Shown here: positions 25,882 to 35,391 of the stretch, piece after piece
How positions within the stretch are numbered: the first letter of the stretch is position 1
Layout of the letters: every line of letters starts with the position of its first letter
Source: an uncultured Paraglaciecola sp.
GTDB lineage: Bacteria > Pseudomonadota > Gammaproteobacteria > Enterobacterales > Alteromonadaceae
NCBI RefSeq assembly: GCF_913020055.1
Contig: NZ_CAJWCF010000001.1
Coordinates: 1 to 64,000, forward strand
Reading direction: 5' to 3'
DNA length: 64,000 bases
Made by a program: the position numbers and the translations under genes
Notes under the pieces: model-generated
Told to the model about the DNA's origin: nothing
The model's input: only the letters and a program-made list of their open reading frames with translations
Database searches by the model: none

Positions 25882-27426
25882 ATGCCAGCACAGAGATTAT
25901 CAATGCGTAAATTAAGAGATATATTGAGGCTGAAGCTGCAATCTGACCTCAGCATTCGTCAAATTAACCGGAGTCTGCGAATAAGCGTAGGCTTGGTGTC
26001 TAAAACAGTAAAAAACGCGCAAGTGCTAGGACTTGATTGGCCTGCTGTAGAAGCACTGGATGAGCGCGGTTTAGCTGACTTATTTTACCCTAAAGCGGAT
26101 ACAAGGCTGGCTGATCAGCGTGAAATTCCTGATTGGGTAGAAGTGCGTTGGGAGCTAACGAAACCTGGTATGACTAAATACCTGGCGTGGGAGGAATATG
26201 CAGAGCAATATCCGACCCGAAGCTTTGGTTACTCTCAGTATTGCCACCATTATTCAGTCTGGAGTAAAAAGCAAAAACGCTCTATGCGTCAGATACATAT
26301 TGCGGGTGAAAAGCTGTTTGTGGATTATGCGGGGCAAACAGTGCCCATCGTCAGCACCACCACAGGGGAGGTGCGAACCGCGCAGATATTCGTCGCGGTG
26401 ATGGGCGCATCGAATTACACCTACGCGGAAGCCACTTACACACAAGCCTTATCCGATTGGGTGCAAAGCCATGCGCGTTGCTTCTCGTTTTTAGGCGGCG
26501 TCCCGCAAATAGTCGTGCCTGACAACTTAAAAAGCGGTGTCACACGTGCATGTAAATACGACCCTGATGTCAATCAAACCTATCAGCAAATGGCGGCGCA
26601 TTATGGCGTGGCGATTATCCCTGCAAGACCCTACAAACCCAAGGATAAATCCAAGGCAGAAGTCGGTGTGCAAATCATTGAACGCTGGATATTAGCGCGT
26701 ATACGAAACATCACCTTCTTCTCGTTAGCGGAGCTTAATCAGACGGTTAAAGCCCTGCTTGAAGATGTGAATAATCGCCAGTCAAAACATCTAAAAGGGA
26801 GCCGCAAACACTGGTTCGAGACCATTGATAAACCCAACCTAAGCCCGCTACCCATGCATGCTTATGAATACACTGATATCAAACCCGTAAAAGTGAATAT
26901 CGATTACCACGTGCAATACGATGACCACTTCTACTCGGTGCCTCATCATTTGGTCGGAGAGCGCATTGATCTGCACGCTAAGTTCAACATGATTGAACTC
27001 TACTTCCGCGGTAACTTAGTCGCTAATCATGCACGGCAATATCGCTACGGCATGACCACCACACCCGCACACATGCCCAAGCAACATGAGGTTTATCATA
27101 AATGGGATAAAGCTAAGCTGGTGAGCTGGGCTAAAAACGTTGGCCCTGCCAGTCTTGATTGGGTGGAAGCCCAGTTCCAACGTAAGTCCCACAAGGAACA
27201 GGCGTTTAGAGTCTGTTTAGGTATGTTGAATCTCGGCAAGAAATATCCGCACAGTCGGCTTGATAAAGCCTGTGCCATTGCCAATCAGCACAAGTTATAC
27301 CGACTCAAACAAATCAAAGACATCTTAAAAAGCAATCAAGATAAATTGCATCAAGATGCGTCTGAAATCACCTCTACCTTGCCACAAGTTCACGAAAACA
27401 TCCGTGGCCCACAAAGCTTCCACTAA
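25882..27426 (+). CDS. istA: IS21-family transposase IstA
   Basis: The 514-residue product has an N-terminal HTH (SDLSIRQINRSLRISVGLVS) and a DDE integrase core with LFVDYAGQTVPIV (first Asp), VVPDNLKSGVTRA (second Asp) and KSKAEVGVQIIERWI (Glu), followed by the Mu-type C-terminal region. ATG 25882 is preceded by AGGAG at the right distance; an upstream TTG at 25864 is not needed. All catalytic residues are present, so the enzyme may be active. Confidence 0.95.
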   Translation: MPAQRLSMRKLRDILRLKLQSDLSIRQINRSLRISVGLVSKTVKNAQVLGLDWPAVEALDERGLADLFYPKADTRLADQREIPDWVEVRWELTKPGMTKYLAWEEYAEQYPTRSFGYSQYCHHYSVWSKKQKRSMRQIHIAGEKLFVDYAGQTVPIVSTTTGEVRTAQIFVAVMGASNYTYAEATYTQALSDWVQSHARCFSFLGGVPQIVVPDNLKSGVTRACKYDPDVNQTYQQMAAHYGVAIIPARPYKPKDKSKAEVGVQIIERWILARIRNITFFSLAELNQTVKALLEDVNNRQSKHLKGSRKHWFETIDKPNLSPLPMHAYEYTDIKPVKVNIDYHVQYDDHFYSVPHHLVGERIDLHAKFNMIELYFRGNLVANHARQYRYGMTTTPAHMPKQHEVYHKWDKAKLVSWAKNVGPASLDWVEAQFQRKSHKEQAFRVCLGMLNLGKKYPHSRLDKACAIANQHKLYRLKQIKDILKSNQDKLHQDASEITSTLPQVHENIRGPQSFH

Positions 27427-27438
27427 CAGGACAACAAC

Positions 27439-28176
27439 ATGATAAATCACACCTTAAGCCAACTGCGTCAACTGAAACTCAACGGCATGGCAAGTGCACT
27501 TCAACTGCAAGGCGAACAACCTGGCAACTACGATAATCTTAGCTTCGAAGAGCGTATTGCCATGATGGCCGACAGCGAACAACACGAGCGTGAAATACGT
27601 AAACAAGAAAGGCTATTGAAAGCCGCTAAACTAAAAATACATGCCAATGCACAAGATATTGACTACAGCCAGCCACGAGGCCTTAAGCAATCTCAAATGG
27701 CATCATTACTAAACTGTGAATGGGTAAACAAACATCAGAACCTATTACTCACAGGTCCTTGTGGTAGCGGTAAAACATACTTAGCGTGCGCTGCCGCGCA
27801 CACTGCTTGCACCAAAGGCTACAGCGCCAGATATTACCGAATCTCTCGTCTGATGATAGCGCTGACACAGGCTAAGGCCGATGGCACTTACACCAAAGCG
27901 CTAAACCAACTCGCCAAGATCGACATGCTGATACTGGATGATTGGGGGCTAGAGCCGCTTAAACCTGCACAACGCAACGATCTAATGGAAATAATGGATG
28001 ATAGAAATGGGAGCACATCTACAGTCATTATCAGCCAATTACCGACTGACCAGTGGTATCAATCAATCGGCGACAATACGCTTGCTGATGCAATATTAGA
28101 TAGGCTCATGCACAACGCACATCGGATAAATCTAAAGGGAGAATCTATGCGAAAAATACGCTCTGAATTGACTTAA
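27439..28176 (+). CDS. istB: IS21-family helper ATPase IstB
   Basis: The 245-residue protein is a DnaC/DnaA-like AAA+ ATPase with Walker A GPCGSGKTYLA (about residues 111-121) and Walker B MLILDDWGLEPL. It partners IstA in transposition. It starts 12 bp after istA with AGGACA just upstream. Length and motifs are intact. Confidence 0.95.
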   Translation: MINHTLSQLRQLKLNGMASALQLQGEQPGNYDNLSFEERIAMMADSEQHEREIRKQERLLKAAKLKIHANAQDIDYSQPRGLKQSQMASLLNCEWVNKHQNLLLTGPCGSGKTYLACAAAHTACTKGYSARYYRISRLMIALTQAKADGTYTKALNQLAKIDMLILDDWGLEPLKPAQRNDLMEIMDDRNGSTSTVIISQLPTDQWYQSIGDNTLADAILDRLMHNAHRINLKGESMRKIRSELT

Positions 28177-28271
28177 CGTGAACACTTAGGGTACAAAACA
28201 CACTAGCCCAATGCGGGGATGCTCAGGTGTTCACGTTCAGACCGGAATGGGTGTTCACAATCACCGGAATA

Positions 28272-28958
28272 CGCACCCCTCAAGAGTTCTTCTGCGTAAG
28301 CCAAATTTATTTGATAAAGGTTATTATCCACTCCCAAAAAAGGCTTATCTATTTGACCGGGAGGGAAACAAATCGCAAAATTACCATTATGGCTGATTAC
28401 CTTAATTCCAAGCTTATTTGCAATTAGTTGTGCATTCAGACTCTTTGGTACATATATTTTATTTATCTTGAACGTATGGCTGGTAATTGCTCTCATCAAT
28501 TCAATAGTGTGTGCTACAACTGCCAATACTTGATGAGGATTAACGGGGACGCTACTTTCTGCGGCAACATATTCACAGTAAAAACTTGGCTCATTATCAA
28601 TAAGCCTTTGATTAATATGGTAGCGGCCACTTTCGCTGATTAGGGTCTGAAATTTTTTAATATTTTCGATAACATCTCGAATAGTTGGGCTATGCCAAAT
28701 CACAGGTGACAAAACGCCTAGCGCTCTATAATTAAGTAATCTGCCTACCTTAACTCCCAGAAGGGGGTCTTGAGCCAACCTGTCCGCCCGATGCCAAATT
28801 TTCCTAACGATACTGACTTCTAGTCTTTGATTGGTAAACACGCGATCATTTTCAATTCCATCGAGATCTTGAGTGATTGTTTTAAGGTTTAATCCTAATT
28901 CAGTAAAAGTATTGAGCAGAGAATTAACCCACTCTCCCTCGATGTAGAGATATTTCAT
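28272..28958 (-). pseudogene. AraC-family regulator truncated by the IS21 right end (ligand domain only)
   Basis: From ATG 28958 (AAGG upstream) the frame encodes an arabinose-binding-like N-terminal domain (RLAQDPLLGVKVGRLLNYRA; LGVLSPVIWHSPTIRDVIEN). Translation crosses into the IS at about 28272, just after YAEELLRG, and ends at a foreign stop at 28203. The C-terminal DNA-binding HTH domain is entirely missing, so it cannot act as an activator. It is divergent from the desaturase-family gene at 29105 and probably once controlled it. A related full-length AraC lies at 36772. Confidence 0.85.
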
Positions 28959-29104
28959 GGTTACCTTGAATGCGCAACTTACGAAGAATATAAATGATAA
29001 AAATGTCACATATTGTCAATTTTTAGACCTTAGTGTCAATGACTATAAGACTAAGTAGATAGATACTAAGGTGCATATAACAGCAGTTTTAAAGTGGAAC
29101 ATGT

Positions 29105-30709
29105 ATGTCTGAATACAATATTAATGGTTTAGCCATCCCCTTATTTATGTTCTTCATGGCTATCGAATATATATTCCTGAGACTAAAAGGTAAGCACCTG
29201 CATCGCTATAACGACTCAGTCAATAGCCTGTCGATGGGAATGTGCCTATTGATATCAGATGCCTTATTAAAAACCTTCACATTTGCGGCTTATTTGTACT
29301 TATGGGAAAATCATAGGTCGTTGGATTTAAGTATGCGCGAGCCGATTACTTGGGTTGTATTCTTTTTTGTTTTGGATCTTTGTTATTACGCTTTCCACAG
29401 AGCGGCCCATGAAATAAATTTTTTATGGGGCGCCCATGTTGGGCACCACCAAAGTGAAGAATACAACCTCACCACAGCTTTAAGACAGAGTGCCTTCCAA
29501 TATGCTTTTTCTTGGGCTTTTTATTTACCTTTAGCCCTTTTAGGTTGCCCTCCTCAAGTATTCCTAATTTTATTTATTCTGCTAAAGCTTTATCAATTCG
29601 GGCTACACACTCAAGCCATAAACAAAGTACCGCTAATCGAGGGCATATTTTCAACCCCCTCCAGCCACCGCGTTCATCATGCTAAAAACCCCATATATAT
29701 TGACCGAAACTACGGGGGTACGTTAGCCATATGGGATCGCATATTTGGCACATGGCAACCAGAATTAGCTCAAGAGCCATGTCATTATGGCACCACACAA
29801 CCGCTCAATACCTTAAACCCAATTAAAGCGAATTTGCAGCATTGGCAGATGTTAGCAAAAGACACGGTGAAAACAGCGTCGTGGCATGACAAATTTATAT
29901 TATGGTTTAAACCAACTGGCTGGAGACCAAGGGATTGCAGAAAAGACGGAGGCTCAACAAGCAAACTACAAAGCACGGGCAGTACCAACATAGTCAAATA
30001 TAACCCCCAAGTATCAAACTTAGTGAAAATTTACACTGCGATTAATTTTCTATTACTCATAGCTATCACAGTTATGTTTTTATTTATGTCGCCAAAATTA
30101 TCGGCTTTAATGCTAGTACTTGGCACACTCATTGTTGTTTATGGTTTTGTTGCTATTAGTCACTTTTTAGAGGGCAGTAAAAGCCTGACATTTTTTGAGC
30201 TTATTCGCTTACCTGTTACATTTTGGCTAGCTTCAAATTTATGGTTTAGCACGTCGACTACTCAGATTATCAACACTATAGTGATGGATAAACCAGCGGC
30301 ACAGGCACTATCCTATGCTAGCTCGCCTGGATTATGGCCAGACTGGCACCCGCAATCATCAAAAGTGTATGTGAGTTCATCACAGCCCTTAATTAAAGGT
30401 GACACATTTGAAGAAGATATACAGACAGTCTTAGGTAAAAATCATTTATCTTGGAAAGTCATTCAAAGCACAAACGACACTTGGATTGCCGAAGCCTACA
30501 ACCAAACTAATGGCTCGACTATTCGACTTCAATATCAGGTACGTGCATTGGGCAATCAGTCCAAATTCAAAAGAACATTGCACTACACTATGCCCAACTT
30601 TGCTTTTGTAACCGTAAATGCGCTGTTTTTTAAGTCAAAAGTTGAACAAAAATCGGAAGACTCGTTGCTGCGTTTAAAAAACGCAGTAAACGCAAAATTT
30701 ACTGATTAA
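29105..30709 (+). CDS. Sterol desaturase / fatty acid hydroxylase family membrane protein
   Basis: The 534-residue protein has several N-terminal membrane helices and the di-iron histidine clusters of the family: HRAAHE, HVGHHQSEEYN and HRVHHAKN (about residues 98-190). Residues about 300-390 add two or three more helices, and the last 150 residues form a soluble domain I do not recognise. Members hydroxylate or desaturate lipids at the membrane. The substrate is unknown; the downstream CoA-linked degradation genes suggest a lipid or sterol-like compound (inference). It is transcribed away from the truncated AraC gene. Confidence 0.83.
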   Translation: MSEYNINGLAIPLFMFFMAIEYIFLRLKGKHLHRYNDSVNSLSMGMCLLISDALLKTFTFAAYLYLWENHRSLDLSMREPITWVVFFFVLDLCYYAFHRAAHEINFLWGAHVGHHQSEEYNLTTALRQSAFQYAFSWAFYLPLALLGCPPQVFLILFILLKLYQFGLHTQAINKVPLIEGIFSTPSSHRVHHAKNPIYIDRNYGGTLAIWDRIFGTWQPELAQEPCHYGTTQPLNTLNPIKANLQHWQMLAKDTVKTASWHDKFILWFKPTGWRPRDCRKDGGSTSKLQSTGSTNIVKYNPQVSNLVKIYTAINFLLLIAITVMFLFMSPKLSALMLVLGTLIVVYGFVAISHFLEGSKSLTFFELIRLPVTFWLASNLWFSTSTTQIINTIVMDKPAAQALSYASSPGLWPDWHPQSSKVYVSSSQPLIKGDTFEEDIQTVLGKNHLSWKVIQSTNDTWIAEAYNQTNGSTIRLQYQVRALGNQSKFKRTLHYTMPNFAFVTVNALFFKSKVEQKSEDSLLRLKNAVNAKFTD

Positions 30710-30923
30710 ATATGTTGAGCCTTTTATCCAAGGTAAAAAGCGAATGTTTGAGTATAAGTTCGCAAACTCCCTTATATTTGCCATGCTTTTGGCTGACTAA
30801 AAGATAATGTAGGTAGATATTCTTATCCAACGTTTAAAAAAACGAATAGATTACGCCTAAGTTAAGACTGTTGAACAAACTGAATGAGACTCTGGCTAGT
30901 GCTCTTGCAGAGTGTTCCCAACA

Positions 30924-32108
30924 TTATTTAGCTTGTTGTAGTAGGTCACCATCAGCTAACAACACACTTATTTCACTATCGTCTACACCAGCCTGTTTCA
31001 AAATATCAATGCTATCCTGACCTAATCGACTGCCGACTTTGGCTGAAGGAGTTTCATCGACAGGACTCAAAGGTGAGCGAATTTGTGAGATAAGCTGCCC
31101 ATCCTCGGTTTTGTTGTTATATACCATATTGCGTGCTTTTAATTGCGGATGTTGCGCAGCTTGATGCACAGACAGTACAGGCTCAACACACACGTCAGTA
31201 TCTGCGAACAAATCAAGCCAATGTTGCAATGGACGACTAGCAAATAAATCGGCCAAGTCTTGTTTTAGCTTTTCCTGTTGACCAGCAGGGGCCATACATT
31301 GAGCCAGCCATTGGGGGTGTTCAATAAGAGTAAAGAAGCGCTGAGCAAATTGTGGCTCTAACCCACCAACAGACAAATGCTGACCATCTGACGTAACGTA
31401 ATAGTCGTAAAAAATCCCACCATTGAGGATTTCCGCACCTAACTGCGGATCCTCACCTGTCCCCAAAGCTGCGGCACCAAACATACCGTTCATGGCAAAT
31501 GCACAATCGAGCATACTAATATCTATATAGCTGCCCACACCATCTTGCTGACGTTTTATTACAGCAGCTAAAATCGCCATTACCGCATGATGCGACCCAC
31601 CGGCTAAATCGGCAATTTGAGTGCCACTCAAGACGGGGCCAGTATTGGCTTTTCCGCTGTAACTGGCCAAGCCAGATAAGGCCAAATAATTAATATCATG
31701 ACCGGCTTTGTCCTTGTTTGGTCCCGTTTGACCGTAGCCAGTAATAGAGCAATATATAAGCTGCGGGTTAATGGTTTTTAGCGCCTCATAATCCAGGCCC
31801 AGCCTAGCCATAACCCCTGGTCTAAATTGCTCAACCACCACATCATAACTTTGAATCAACTTATGAATAATGCCTTGTGCCTTGGCAGATTTTAAATTTA
31901 GCGCTATTGAACGTTTGTTGCGATTGATCGAAAGGTGTGCAAACGATCGTTCATCTAACATAGGTGGGCTGACGCGTAATAAATCAGGACGTGTAGGTGA
32001 CTCGACTCGAATAACATCAGCCCCCATATCCGCCAAGATCATAGTGGCATAAGGCCCCGGTAACAATGTACTAAAATCCAATATTCTTAATTGTGACAAG
32101 GGCCCCAT
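30924..32108 (-). CDS. CaiB/BaiF-family CoA transferase (or acyl-CoA racemase)
   Basis: The 394-residue protein starts with the family signature QLRILDFSTLLPGPYATMILADMGADVIRVE (reported in parts) and continues with NRNKRSIALNLK and the catalytic Asp in QIADLAGGSHHA (about residue 168). Class III CoA transferases and alpha-methylacyl-CoA racemases share this fold. It is the last gene of the operon, two bases after the acyl-CoA dehydrogenase. It may activate a carboxylic acid or racemise a methyl-branched acyl-CoA. Confidence 0.87.
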   Translation of the reverse strand: MGPLSQLRILDFSTLLPGPYATMILADMGADVIRVESPTRPDLLRVSPPMLDERSFAHLSINRNKRSIALNLKSAKAQGIIHKLIQSYDVVVEQFRPGVMARLGLDYEALKTINPQLIYCSITGYGQTGPNKDKAGHDINYLALSGLASYSGKANTGPVLSGTQIADLAGGSHHAVMAILAAVIKRQQDGVGSYIDISMLDCAFAMNGMFGAAALGTGEDPQLGAEILNGGIFYDYYVTSDGQHLSVGGLEPQFAQRFFTLIEHPQWLAQCMAPAGQQEKLKQDLADLFASRPLQHWLDLFADTDVCVEPVLSVHQAAQHPQLKARNMVYNNKTEDGQLISQIRSPLSPVDETPSAKVGSRLGQDSIDILKQAGVDDSEISVLLADGDLLQQAK

Positions 32109-32110
32109 TT

Positions 32111-33256
32111 TTATCGCTCCATCAAAGAACGGGCAATAATCACTTTCATTATTTCATTGGTGCCCGCATAAATTTTCTGCACTCTGGCATCGGCATAGGC
32201 TCGTGCTACTGGGTATTCCCACATGTATCCATAACCACCGTGCAGCTGTAAACACTCATCTATTGCGCGGCATTGAATTTCAGTGGAAAGTAGCTTGGCT
32301 TTAGCCGCAGTCGCTGCGTCCAGTTCGCCGGCTATGTGTAATTCAAGACACCTGTCGATAAAGACCCTAAGCATGGTCAAATCAGCGTCAACCTCAGCAA
32401 GTTTAAATTGGGTATTTTGAAAGCTCGCAATACTGCTGCCAAATGCCTTTCGGTCTTGCACATAATCAACAGTATGTTGCAATATGCCCTCTGCGCTGGC
32501 AACCGCTCCAAGTGCTACCGACAGTCGCTCCTGTGCCAACTCGCGCATAAGGTAGGCAAATCCCATGCCCTCCTGCCCTAGCAAGTTTTCCTTAGGCACT
32601 CTTACATTGTCAAAAAAGAGCTCAGATGTGTCTTGCGCCTTCATGCCAATCTTTTTAAGGTTTTTCCCCTTATCAAAACCTGGTGTACCGGCTTCAACAA
32701 GCAACAAACTCGTGCCTTTGGCACCAGCAGCCGGATCCGTTTTAACCACCACAATAACCAAATCAGCCATTTGCCCATTGGTAATAAAAGTTTTAGAACC
32801 ATTGATTACATATTCATCTTTGTTCAAAACCGCGTGAGTTTTGACACCTTGCAAATCGGACCCTGTGCCAGGCTCGGTCATTGCAATCGCGGTAATGATT
32901 TCACCGCTAATACAGCGTGGAAGGTATTTTTGTTTTTGCTGCTCGGTACCATAACTTTCCAGATAAGGTACAGCTATGTCCGAATGCAATCCCCAGCCAA
33001 TGCCGGTTAAACCTAAGCGAGCAATTTCTTCGGTGACGATAGCGTTGTAGCGAAAATCCACTCCAACACCACCATATTGCTCTGGCATAGTAGGACACAA
33101 CATGCCTTGTTGACCGGCTTTTAGCCATACTTCACGACTGACTTGTCCTTGCTCTTCCCACTCTTCATGGTAGGGAACGGCTTCCGTTTTTAAAAATTTT
33201 ATAACCATGTCGCGAAACTGTTCATGGTCGCTATCGAATACCTGCCGTGGGATCAC
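32111..33256 (-). CDS. Acyl-CoA dehydrogenase
   Basis: The 381-residue protein carries the acyl-CoA dehydrogenase signatures AMTEPGTGSDLQGVKT (FAD/substrate region), NGSKTFITNG and QLHGGYGYMWEYPVARAYAD, and ends YAGTNEIMKVIIAR. It introduces the alpha-beta double bond in acyl-CoA degradation, passing electrons to ETF. Its start overlaps the stop of the upstream multifunctional enzyme by four bases, which implies translational coupling. Chain-length or branch preference cannot be told. Confidence 0.93.
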   Translation of the reverse strand: MIPRQVFDSDHEQFRDMVIKFLKTEAVPYHEEWEEQGQVSREVWLKAGQQGMLCPTMPEQYGGVGVDFRYNAIVTEEIARLGLTGIGWGLHSDIAVPYLESYGTEQQKQKYLPRCISGEIITAIAMTEPGTGSDLQGVKTHAVLNKDEYVINGSKTFITNGQMADLVIVVVKTDPAAGAKGTSLLLVEAGTPGFDKGKNLKKIGMKAQDTSELFFDNVRVPKENLLGQEGMGFAYLMRELAQERLSVALGAVASAEGILQHTVDYVQDRKAFGSSIASFQNTQFKLAEVDADLTMLRVFIDRCLELHIAGELDAATAAKAKLLSTEIQCRAIDECLQLHGGYGYMWEYPVARAYADARVQKIYAGTNEIMKVIIARSLMER

Positions 33257-35382
33257 AAGTTTTCTCCTAATTGTGCTTTATCGATAAGTAATTGAGGCGG
33301 AGCGAAACGTTCGCCGTAAGTGTCACAAAATACTTGTGCTCGGCTAATAAACGACGCTATCCCATATTGATTAATAAATTGAATACAACCCCCCGTCCAA
33401 GGTGGATAGCCAATCCCGAAAATCGACCCAATATTGGCATCCACTGTTGAAGTAAGTACTTGCTCTTGTAAACAACGCACTGTTTCAATGGCCATAATGA
33501 ATAACAAACGCTCTTTAATATCTTCTAAGGGTATCTGCAGATCTGAATTGGCAAACTGACTTAGACCTGTCCATAGGTGTTTTCCACCTGTAGAGGGATA
33601 ATCGTAAAATCCAGCTTGGGCGACTTTTCCAGAGCGTTCTAGCTCCAACATACGATCAACAACTTTGTCTGACGGATGGCCCGCATAATCCTTACCTTCG
33701 GCATTAAAGTCGGCAATGTTCTGGCGCTTAATTTTATCAATAAGGGTTAACGACACTTCATCAGTCACTGCCAGAGGACCTACAGGAAAGCCCGCCAAAT
33801 AGGCTGCGTTTTCAATACTAGCTGCTGGTATACCTTCTCCCAGCATGGCCATGCCTTCACCGACAAACTTTTCAAATACACGAGAAGTAAAAAAACCACG
33901 ACTATCATTCACAACAATAGGCGTTTTGCCAATCTGTTGAACAAAGTCAAAACACCTAGCGAGACTTTCATCCGAGGTTTGCTGGCCACAGATAATTTCT
34001 ACCAAAGGCATCTTATCTACTGGTGAAAAGAAATGTAAACCGGCAAAATTACTGGGCCGACTGGAAGCTTTTGCTAATCCAGTTATCGGTAAGGTCGATG
34101 TATTACTGGCAAATAACGCACTCTCGGCCAACACAGCTTCCGCTTCTTTTGTGACCCGCGCTTTGAGAACTCGGTCTTCAAATACCGCTTCTATAACAAG
34201 ATCACAATCAGCCAAATCGGCAACATCACCACTAGCAGTAATTAGACTCAATATTTGTTCAATTTGCTCGGTTGTCTTGCGCCCACTGCGTAATTGCTTA
34301 TCGAGTAATTTGCGTGAGTAATCTTTGCCGTGCTCGGCGCGTTTGCTATCTGTGTCTTTGAGGACCACTGGGATCCCATTGATTGCACAAGTATAAGCAA
34401 TACCCGCTCCCATCATGCCTGCGCCCAATACCGCTACTTTTTCCACTTTGTGCTTAGCAATATTGTTTGGACGACTGCTTCCGGCCTTAATTTGATTAAG
34501 TTGAAACCAAAAGGTGTTGATCATATTTTTTGCAACTTGCCCACAGGCCAATTCGACAAAGTATCGAGATTCAATCCTTGTGGCCGTATCAAAATCCACT
34601 TGTGCGCCTTCTACCATGGCTGACACTATGGCTTCAGGAGCAGGCAATACTCCCTTGGTTTTCGCTCTTAGCATTACGGGTAAGATAGCCAGTTTTTGTG
34701 CTACTTTTGCATGACTGGGCGCCCCACCCGGTATTTTGTAACCTTTTTCATCCCAAGGCTGACACACATTAGATTGTGCCAATATCCAATCTTGGGCCAT
34801 GCTAAACATTTGTTCCTGCGACTGAGCTAAGTTATGGATCAAGCCCGCTTTCAAACCTGCCTCAGGATGAAATTGTTTACCTTCAGTTAGATAGGGTAAC
34901 GCGCCTTCCAATCCTAATAACCGCACCATACGCGTCACACCGCCACCTCCGGGTAACAAACCCAAGGTCACCTCAGGCAATCCCATTTTTAGTGCTCGAT
35001 GATTTAAAGCAATTCGATGATGACAAGCCAGTGCCAATTCCCAGCCACCGCCCATAGCGGCCCCGTTGATACAAGCTACTACGGGCTTTCCACAAGTTTC
35101 CAAAGTACGCATTGATACTTTGATTTTTTCTAACATGTGAAAAACTTCACTGGCGTTTTCTTCGCTTACCTGCGAGAGCATAGTGAGATCGCCTCCTGAG
35201 AAAAAAGTTGATTTTTCAGAGCGTAAAATAACTCCTGCATATTTATCATTGTGCAAAGTAGCGATTACCTTGGCAAAGTCTTCAGCAAAACGCCCATCCA
35301 TCAAATTGGCTGAGTTGTCTGGCCGATCGAGTATAAGGTGCACTATGTCTTTTTGATCTTTTTGATACTGAATTACTGGCAT
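33253..35382 (-). CDS. Multifunctional enoyl-CoA hydratase / 3-hydroxyacyl-CoA dehydrogenase (FadJ/FadB-like)
   Basis: The 709-residue protein has an N-terminal crotonase domain (STFFSGGDLTML; NGAAMGGGWELALACHHRIA; PEVTLGLLPGGGG, about residues 1-190) and an NAD-binding 3-hydroxyacyl-CoA dehydrogenase (VAVLGAGMMGAGIAYTCAIN, about residue 320; FASNTSTLPI; LHFFSPVDKMPLVEII) with its C-terminal helical domain. It catalyses the hydration and second oxidation steps of beta-oxidation. It lies nine bases after the thiolase gene in the operon. Confidence 0.93.
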   Translation of the reverse strand: MPVIQYQKDQKDIVHLILDRPDNSANLMDGRFAEDFAKVIATLHNDKYAGVILRSEKSTFFSGGDLTMLSQVSEENASEVFHMLEKIKVSMRTLETCGKPVVACINGAAMGGGWELALACHHRIALNHRALKMGLPEVTLGLLPGGGGVTRMVRLLGLEGALPYLTEGKQFHPEAGLKAGLIHNLAQSQEQMFSMAQDWILAQSNVCQPWDEKGYKIPGGAPSHAKVAQKLAILPVMLRAKTKGVLPAPEAIVSAMVEGAQVDFDTATRIESRYFVELACGQVAKNMINTFWFQLNQIKAGSSRPNNIAKHKVEKVAVLGAGMMGAGIAYTCAINGIPVVLKDTDSKRAEHGKDYSRKLLDKQLRSGRKTTEQIEQILSLITASGDVADLADCDLVIEAVFEDRVLKARVTKEAEAVLAESALFASNTSTLPITGLAKASSRPSNFAGLHFFSPVDKMPLVEIICGQQTSDESLARCFDFVQQIGKTPIVVNDSRGFFTSRVFEKFVGEGMAMLGEGIPAASIENAAYLAGFPVGPLAVTDEVSLTLIDKIKRQNIADFNAEGKDYAGHPSDKVVDRMLELERSGKVAQAGFYDYPSTGGKHLWTGLSQFANSDLQIPLEDIKERLLFIMAIETVRCLQEQVLTSTVDANIGSIFGIGYPPWTGGCIQFINQYGIASFISRAQVFCDTYGERFAPPQLLIDKAQLGENL

Positions 35383-35391
35383 GTTGACCTC

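Larger units (their letters stand above)
25685..28271 (+). mobile_element. IS21-family insertion sequence (istA-istB), about 2.6 kb
   Basis: The element is bounded by inverted ends reading inward TATTCCGG. Each end carries repeated AACGTGAACACC-type sites: at 25696, 25719, 25742 and 25766 on the left (spacing 23-24 bp), and inverted at 28226 and 28250 on the right. These are the multiple transposase sites typical of IS21. It contains intact istA and istB. The flanks (TTGCA on the left, CGCAC on the right) show no clear target duplication, and each flank is a different truncated gene. Confidence 0.9.
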
